From contig NZ_JABBNC010000022.1 of the NCBI RefSeq assembly GCF_012933445.1, positions 95,719 to 159,718 on the forward strand: a stretch of 64,000 bases of DNA. The letters run 5' to 3'. The position numbers were made by a program, and so were the translations under genes. The notes under the pieces were generated by a model. That model worked only from the letters and a program-made list of their open reading frames with translations. It was not told the DNA's origin and ran no database searches. This document shows, piece by piece, positions 58,588 through 64,000 of this stretch. The stretch comes from Actinoplanes sp. TBRC 11911. Lineage in GTDB: Bacteria > Actinomycetota > Actinomycetes > Mycobacteriales > Micromonosporaceae. How positions within the stretch are numbered: position 1 is the first letter of the stretch; each line of letters opens with the position of its first letter.

Positions 58588-61500
58588 ATGGAGCCAGCAG
58601 AGGTCTTCCCGGGCCGGGATCCGCCGGTAGCGGCCGAGGTCCTGCACGCGAGCGAGCGCACGCGGGTCACCCGGCTGTTCCTCACCGGACGCACCGTGAT
58701 CCGCAAGGAGCCGCTCGGGGCGGACGCGCCGCGCCGGCTGCGGCAGGAACGCGCGATGCTGCAGCGGCTGCGCGGGATTCCCGGGGTGGCGCACCTGGTC
58801 GAGGACCCGCTCTACCCGGGGGCCATCCTGCTCGACGACGTGGCCGGCACCAGCCTGGACCACGCGTCGACGCCGCTGGACGCTGGCGCCCTGATCCGGC
58901 TCGCGTCCGCATTGGCCGCGGCGGTGGCCGGACTGCACCACCGGCTGGTCATGCATCGCGACATCAGCCCGGCGAACGTGGTGATCGCCGCGGATGGCGA
59001 GCCGTGGCTCGTCGATTTCGCCCTGGCCACCCCCTTTGCGCAGATCCGGCCCGAGTTCACCCACCACGGCGACATCGTCGGGACCCTCGCCTACCTGGCG
59101 CCGGAGCAGACCGGGCGGACCGGCCGGCCGGTGGACCAGCGCGCCGACCTGTACGCGCTCGGCGCGACCCTGTACGAACTCGCCACCGGCACGCCGCCGT
59201 TCGGCTCCGGCGACCCGCTGCGCCTGACCCACGATCACCTGGCCCGGGTGCCCGCGCCGCCGGCCGAGCTCAACCCGGCACTGCCCGAGACGCTGTCCGG
59301 GATCATCCTGCATCTGCTGGAGAAAGAGCCGGACAACCGTTACCAGACCGCCGACGGTGTGGTCCACGACCTGCGGCGGCTGCGCGACGGCCGTTCCCAG
59401 GGCCGCATCGGGCAGCATGACGTCCCGCTGCGCCTGCTGCCGCCGTCGCGGCTGGTCGGCCGGGACGCCGAGGTGGGCGCGTTACAGGCGGCGTTCGACG
59501 ACGCGCTGAGCGGGAGCTGCCGGGCCGTGCTGGTCGGCGGCGCGCCCGGCATCGGCAAGACCGCGCTGATCGACGAGCTGCGGCCCGTCGTGACGCGCGC
59601 CGGTGGCTGGTTCGTGGCCGGCAAGTTCGACCAGTACCGGCGCGACGTCGAGGCCAGCGGCGTCTACCAGGCGTTCCGGGCGCTGAGCCGGCTGCTGCTG
59701 GCCGAGCCGGAGGACCGGCTGGCCGCGGTCCGCGACCGGATCCGGGCGGCGCTGGGCCCGAACGCGGCTCTGATGGCCGCGGTGGTCCCCGAGTACGCCG
59801 TGCTGCTGGGCGTGCCGGCGGACCCGGGAGATCCGATGACCGCGCAGGTACGGGGTCAGCGCAACGGTGTCCAGATTCTGCGGGCGGTCGCGTCCCCACG
59901 GCGTCCGATGGTGTTGTTCCTGGACGACCTGCAATGGGCCGGCCGGACCCCGCTCGGCTTCATCGACCTGCTGCTCGACGAGGACCCGATCCCCGGGCTG
60001 CTGGTGGTGGCAGCGTTCCGGCGGCGGGACCCGGCCGGCGCGGATCCGCTGGCCACGTCGCTGAAACGCTGGCCGGACCGCGGCGGGGTGCGGCTGTTGC
60101 GGCTGGACACGCTGCCCGGCCCGGCCCGGACCGGCATGGTCGCCGAGATGCTGCACGCGGATCCGGCCGTGGTACGGGACCTGGCCGAGGTGATCGAGCC
60201 GTACACCGCCGGGAACCCGTACGAGATCGTGGAATTGCTCAACGGTCTGCGGCGCGACGGGGTGCTGACGGCGACGGACCGGGGCTGGCGCTGGGACGCG
60301 GCCACCGTACGGGCGCGGCTGGAGACCGGCCGGCTCGCGACACCCGTGGCGGTCCTGCCGAGCCGGACCCAGCAGCTGGTCGAGGCGATGGCGCTGCTCG
60401 GCGGGCGGTCCACGGTGAGCAGGCTGCGGGCCGCCACCGGCGAACCGGCCGACGTCGTGCGGCGGCTGCTCGCCCCGGCGCTGGCGGAGGGTGTGCTGGC
60501 CGCCGAGCCGGGCGCCGAGCCGGGCGCCGAGCCGGGCGCCGAGCCGGGCGCCGAGCAGGCGGTGCGGTTCCGGCACGACCGGATCCAGGAGTCGATCCTG
60601 CGCGGCATTCCCGGGCGCCGGCGACGCGACCTGCACCTGGCCATGGCCCGCCGGCTGGCCCGCTCGCCCGGACTCGCCGCGGACGCCGCCGAGCAGTACC
60701 TGCCGGTGACCGGCGCGATCGACGACCCGGCCGAACGGCGGCGGGTTGCCGCCCTGCTGCGCGACGCCGCCGGACACGCCCGGGCCACTGCGGACCACGT
60801 GCTGGTCAGTACCCTGCTCGGCGCCGCGCTGACGCTCGCCGACCCGGGCGACACCGGCACGCTCGTCGCGTTGCGCACCGGACGGCAGACCGCGCTCTAC
60901 ACGCTGGGGCGCCTGGACGAGGCGGACGAGGAATTCCGCGCCATCGAGGCCCTGCCCACCACCGCGGTGCAACGCGCCGAGCCGACCGCCGTCCAGGTGC
61001 ACAGCCTGACGCACCGCAACCGGTTCGCCGACGCGGTCGCCCTCGGCGTCGCGTCCCTGCGTGACCTCGGCATCGCGGTCCCGGCGCACCCGTCCCCCGC
61101 CGAGGTCGAGCAGCAGATCGGCCATCTGTACGCCTGGCTGGAGCACACCGGCACGGACGGCGAGCTGACCCGGGCGGAGATCGACGATCCGGTCCTGCTG
61201 GCCGCGACCGCCATGATCGGCGCCCTCGTCCCGGCGGCCTTCTTCATCCCGGACGACTTCGCCTTGTTCCTGTGGCTGACCCTGCAGGCGCCGCGGATCT
61301 GGTCGGCGCACGGTCCGGCCCGGTCGCTGGTTGGTCCGGCCGGCGTGGCCGCCAACGCGGCGACGGTCAAGCGCGACGAGAACTACGCGGTCGGCTACCG
61401 CGCGATGCGGCGGGTGGTGGAAATCGGTGAGGCGCGCGGCTACGAGCCGGAAACCTCGTTGGTACGTGCGTCGTACGCCGGCATGGTCTGCTGGTTCGAA

Positions 61501-63462
61501 CCGGTCGAGCACGCGGTCCGCGAGGCCCTGCAGGCCCGTGACGGACTGCTCGCCGGCGGCGACCTGGCGTGGGCCGGCTACACCTACCACACCGCCGTGG
61601 TCGGCATGCTCGAGTATGTCCCGACGCTGGCGGAATGGGTGGCCGAGATCGAGGCGGGGCTGGTCTTCGTCCGGCGGACCGGCAACGAGCAGACCGGCCA
61701 ATGGCTGGATAGTTACCGCTGGCTGGCGGGGGTGCTCCGCGGCGGGGGCGGCGACGATGGGATGCCGGTGGACCGGCACGCCGACAACCCGTCGGCACTG
61801 CTGCACGCGCACATCAACCGCGCGGTTGCCGCCGCGATCCTTGGCGACGCGGCCGGCCTGGAACAACATTCGGCGGCGGCGATGCCGCTGGTCCCGGCCG
61901 CCCGCGGTCACTATCCGACGGCCCTGGCCCGGCTTCTTCGTGGCTTGGCGCTGGCCGGGCAGGCCCGTACCAGCGGTGTCACCGGATCGCTGGCCGAGTT
62001 GGACGAGGTGACCCGGTGGCTGGCCGCAAGGGCGGCGGACGCGCCGGACAACTTCCTGCACATGCTGCGCCTGATCGAGGCCGAACGGGCCTGGGCCGTC
62101 GGCGACTTCCGCGCCGCCGTGCTGGCCTTCGACGCCGCCCTACGCGAGGCAGCGGCGCACCGCCGGCCGTGGCATCGGGCGCTGATCACCGAACGCGCCG
62201 CCCGGTTCCACTTCGCGCACGGCGCCGAACACGCCGGACACGAACTGCTCGCCCGCGCCCGCGACGCCTACGCGGCCTGGGGCGCCGACGCGAAAGTCGC
62301 CCAGCTCGACTGGGCGTATCCGGCGCTGCGACCGGCCGAGACCCGCCGAGCACCGGTCACCACCGGCACCCTGGACCTGCTCGGGGTGCTGTCCGCGTCG
62401 CAGGCGCTGAGCTCGGAGACCAGCATCGAGCGTTTGCAAGCCCGGGTGGTCGAGGTGCTGAGCGCGATGACCGGCGCCACCGAGGTGCGGCTGCTGTTGT
62501 GGAACGACCAGCAGCAGGATTGGCTGACCGACACCGCCCCGATGTCGGTGCTGCGCTACGTGCAACGCGTGCGCGAACCGCTGGTCATCGACGACGCCAC
62601 CCGCGACGACCGGTTCGCCCACGACCCGTATCTGGCCGGTGTCGCCGGCTGCTCGCTGCTGGCCCTGCCCGTGCTGAGCCGCGGCAACCTACGAGCGGTG
62701 CTGCTACTGGAGAACCGGCTGATCCGCGGCGCGTTTACCACCGAACGCCTCGACGCCGTCAAACTCATCGCCGCCCAACTGACCGTCTCGCTCGACAACG
62801 CCCAGCTCTACGCCGAACTCACCACCTCCCGCGCCCGCATCGTCGCGGCCGCCGACCAGACCCGCCGCCGCATCGAACGCGACCTGCACGATGGCGCCCA
62901 GCAACGCCTGGTCACCGTCGCCATGCTCGCCCGCATGGCCATACAGGCCGCCCCGCCGGGCAGCGACGACCTGACGGCACGACTGACCACCCTCGCCGCC
63001 GAAGCCGACCGGGCGACCGACGAGCTACGCGAGCTGGCCCACGGCATCCACCCCGCGGTCCTGGCCGAAGGCGGCCTGCGCCCGGCACTGCGCGCACTGG
63101 CCCGGCGGTCAGCCGTCCCGGTCTCGCTGGACCTACGCGTCGATGAGCGCCTCGGCGAACAGGTGGAGATCGCCGCCTACTTCACCGTCGCCGAAGCGCT
63201 CACGAACACCGCCAAACACGCCCACGCGCGCTCGGTCACCGTGATGGCGGCCGTCGAACAGGACGGCATGCTACGGGTACAGGTCAGCGACGACGGCCGC
63301 GGCGGCGCCGACATCACCCGCGGAACCGGGCTGCTCGGCCTCAAAGACCGCGTCGAGTCACTCGGCGGCCGGTTCTCCGTGCAAAGCGCCCCGGACGCCG
63401 GCAGCACCGTCCACGTTGAACTGCCGCTGCATCGCGATCCCGGGCAACGGCCGGCGGGGTGA
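58588..63462 (+). CDS. Fused Ser/Thr kinase - AAA ATPase - GAF - sensor histidine kinase
   Basis: A 1624-residue signalling protein. Residues 20-270: eukaryotic-type kinase with candidate ATP lysine Lys40, catalytic HRD at 123-125 (HRDISPANVV) and DFA at 143-145 in place of DFG. Residues about 285-600: AAA/STAND-type ATPase with Walker A GAPGIGKT (318-325) and FLDDLQWAG as Walker B. Residues about 630-655: AEPG repeats, four or more. Then a long helical TPR-like region to about 1260. Residues about 1285-1410: GAF domain. C-terminus: histidine kinase with RDLHDGAQQRLV (His1434), N-box Asn1540 (AEALTNTAKHAHA) and G-box DDGRGG. ATG 58588 is chosen by domain start; the upstream extension is rejected. 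No response-regulator gene follows inside the window. Confidence 0.9.
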   Translation: MEPAEVFPGRDPPVAAEVLHASERTRVTRLFLTGRTVIRKEPLGADAPRRLRQERAMLQRLRGIPGVAHLVEDPLYPGAILLDDVAGTSLDHASTPLDAGALIRLASALAAAVAGLHHRLVMHRDISPANVVIAADGEPWLVDFALATPFAQIRPEFTHHGDIVGTLAYLAPEQTGRTGRPVDQRADLYALGATLYELATGTPPFGSGDPLRLTHDHLARVPAPPAELNPALPETLSGIILHLLEKEPDNRYQTADGVVHDLRRLRDGRSQGRIGQHDVPLRLLPPSRLVGRDAEVGALQAAFDDALSGSCRAVLVGGAPGIGKTALIDELRPVVTRAGGWFVAGKFDQYRRDVEASGVYQAFRALSRLLLAEPEDRLAAVRDRIRAALGPNAALMAAVVPEYAVLLGVPADPGDPMTAQVRGQRNGVQILRAVASPRRPMVLFLDDLQWAGRTPLGFIDLLLDEDPIPGLLVVAAFRRRDPAGADPLATSLKRWPDRGGVRLLRLDTLPGPARTGMVAEMLHADPAVVRDLAEVIEPYTAGNPYEIVELLNGLRRDGVLTATDRGWRWDAATVRARLETGRLATPVAVLPSRTQQLVEAMALLGGRSTVSRLRAATGEPADVVRRLLAPALAEGVLAAEPGAEPGAEPGAEPGAEQAVRFRHDRIQESILRGIPGRRRRDLHLAMARRLARSPGLAADAAEQYLPVTGAIDDPAERRRVAALLRDAAGHARATADHVLVSTLLGAALTLADPGDTGTLVALRTGRQTALYTLGRLDEADEEFRAIEALPTTAVQRAEPTAVQVHSLTHRNRFADAVALGVASLRDLGIAVPAHPSPAEVEQQIGHLYAWLEHTGTDGELTRAEIDDPVLLAATAMIGALVPAAFFIPDDFALFLWLTLQAPRIWSAHGPARSLVGPAGVAANAATVKRDENYAVGYRAMRRVVEIGEARGYEPETSLVRASYAGMVCWFEPVEHAVREALQARDGLLAGGDLAWAGYTYHTAVVGMLEYVPTLAEWVAEIEAGLVFVRRTGNEQTGQWLDSYRWLAGVLRGGGGDDGMPVDRHADNPSALLHAHINRAVAAAILGDAAGLEQHSAAAMPLVPAARGHYPTALARLLRGLALAGQARTSGVTGSLAELDEVTRWLAARAADAPDNFLHMLRLIEAERAWAVGDFRAAVLAFDAALREAAAHRRPWHRALITERAARFHFAHGAEHAGHELLARARDAYAAWGADAKVAQLDWAYPALRPAETRRAPVTTGTLDLLGVLSASQALSSETSIERLQARVVEVLSAMTGATEVRLLLWNDQQQDWLTDTAPMSVLRYVQRVREPLVIDDATRDDRFAHDPYLAGVAGCSLLALPVLSRGNLRAVLLLENRLIRGAFTTERLDAVKLIAAQLTVSLDNAQLYAELTTSRARIVAAADQTRRRIERDLHDGAQQRLVTVAMLARMAIQAAPPGSDDLTARLTTLAAEADRATDELRELAHGIHPAVLAEGGLRPALRALARRSAVPVSLDLRVDERLGEQVEIAAYFTVAEALTNTAKHAHARSVTVMAAVEQDGMLRVQVSDDGRGGADITRGTGLLGLKDRVESLGGRFSVQSAPDAGSTVHVELPLHRDPGQRPAG

Positions 63463-63756
63463 CGGCCGCGGGCGTCGCAGCCAACGGCCGGCGGGTGACG
63501 GCGGCGGGCGTCGCAGCTCGTCGGAGGGCCCTCGAAATTTTCGGGTCAGCGGTCCCGGCGCTGATCGGCTTCGCCGCTTGCGCCGTCCGGGCGTGTCGAT
63601 TTGCCGACGGCGGTCGGGGTTGTTGCGTAGCCCGTGGCGGGGATCACCGGGTGGCGGCGGGGATCAGCGTGGCCGCCGGGATGCCCGTTGCTGCGTCTCG
63701 AAGCGGCGTGGTCAACGGGTGTCGGTCTGAGCCGCCTTACGACGCCCATGATGTTT
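63463..63756. other. Intergenic DNA after the kinase gene
   Basis: No gene. The first 80 bp hold two near-identical ~36-bp direct copies (caacggccggcgg ... gcgggcgtcgcag), the first overlapping the kinase stop. Beyond this nothing is recognised before the repeat module. Confidence 0.6.
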
Positions 63757-64000
63757 AGCCGTTCAGCTGGCTTGGCCGCCGTGCCGCCGTAGCCGGCCCA
63801 GGCGTGGACAGCCGCAACGTCCAGCAGGACGCGGCTCCCCACGCCGGGTGGTGCCTTGTGGGTGTGGGGAGTTGTGGCGGCTGGGTGGGTGTGGCTGTTC
63901 ACGGCGGGGGTGGTGCGTTGTGGGTGTGGGGAGTTGTGGCGGCTGGGTGGGTGTGGCTGTTCACGGCGGGGGTGGTGCCTTGTGGGTGTGGGGAGTTGTG
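63757..64000. repeat. 62-bp stem-loop repeat array, locus 4 (runs off the window)
   Basis: A degenerate terminal repeat at 63757-63773 (GTTCAGCTGG core, 13 of 17 bases of the module end) is followed at about 63840 by units of 62 bp, for example acggcg at 63901 and 63963, each containing gtgtggggagttgtgg and tgttcacgg. The right end lies outside the window. There is no coding support. Confidence 0.7.

Noticed and set aside
57148..63462. 2104-residue version of the kinase protein
   Set aside because: The first 480 codons are the antisense of the DHFR-like, lipoprotein and methyltransferase genes; the kinase domain fits a start at 58588.

Overview
The window is chromosomal DNA from a very high-GC actinomycete. 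GTG starts are frequent, GC at third codon positions is strong, and the gene families (DUF574 methyltransferase, F420-type PPOX protein, CUT1 sugar transporters, a fused Ser/Thr kinase-ATPase-histidine kinase) point to a soil organism. My guess is Micromonosporaceae, Actinoplanes-like; this is inferred from gene content and cannot be proven here. I see no transposase, integrase, phage gene, CRISPR array or rRNA. The only RNA gene I could confirm is one tRNA-Gly(GCC).

Layout. 0.3-3.1 kb: TetR regulator and MMPL exporter. 3.8-8.6 kb: a giant DUF4011-helicase-Vsr-like nuclease protein, an antiphage-type architecture. 8.6-13.7 kb: MFS exporter with a divergent ArsR-type regulator, a vanadium-haloperoxidase-like protein and a type II NADH dehydrogenase. 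14.6-22.6 kb: a galactan-utilisation locus (secreted GH53 endo-galactanase, LacI regulator, two permeases, binding lipoprotein, divergent GH35 beta-galactosidase) with two identical palindromic operators in the divergent promoter region. 22.9-26.4 kb: MFS transporter, HbpS/GlcG-like protein, XRE/MmyB regulator and NAD(P)-binding oxidoreductase. 27.9-36.6 kb: mostly single metabolic genes (SHOCT protein, LTA-synthase-like sulfatase, aldehyde dehydrogenase, PhzF protein, prolyl aminopeptidase-like hydrolase, ABM protein, DHFR-like protein, orphan binding protein, methyltransferase). 36.7-39.5 kb: a broken secreted-protein gene, two small minus-strand genes and a GNAT acetyltransferase among repeats. 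39.6-44.3 kb: P450, GH26-like hydrolase, STAS protein, cyclic-nucleotide-domain/thioredoxin-reductase-like fusion, tRNA. 44.3-46.6 kb: a gene-free block of minisatellites. 46.7-49.9 kb: an unrecognised protein and a DUF885 protein. 49.9-56.0 kb: an arabinofuranoside locus (GH127, binding lipoprotein, two permeases, divergent LacI) with a good promoter and a palindromic operator. 56.1-63.5 kb: small redox genes, a lipoprotein, a methyltransferase and a 1624-residue kinase/ATPase/GAF/histidine-kinase protein.

Two glycan loci of the same design (LacI regulator, CUT1 transporter without its own ATPase, glycosidases) plus a secreted GH26 suggest growth on plant cell-wall galactan, arabinan and perhaps mannan. 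Both transporters must borrow an MsiK-type ATPase from elsewhere.

The most unusual content is non-coding. One family consists of arrays of a 62-bp unit at four loci (3.1, 14.0, 26.9 and 63.8 kb). Most units carry a short stem-loop, and two adjacent copies at 26.5-27.3 kb are bounded by 17-bp terminal inverted repeats, so they look like non-autonomous mobile modules. A second family is a ~300-bp element present three times (27.3, 38.1 and 45.6 kb) with a 15-bp-arm hairpin whose 19-nt loop is almost invariant. These two families are the best candidates for something undescribed.
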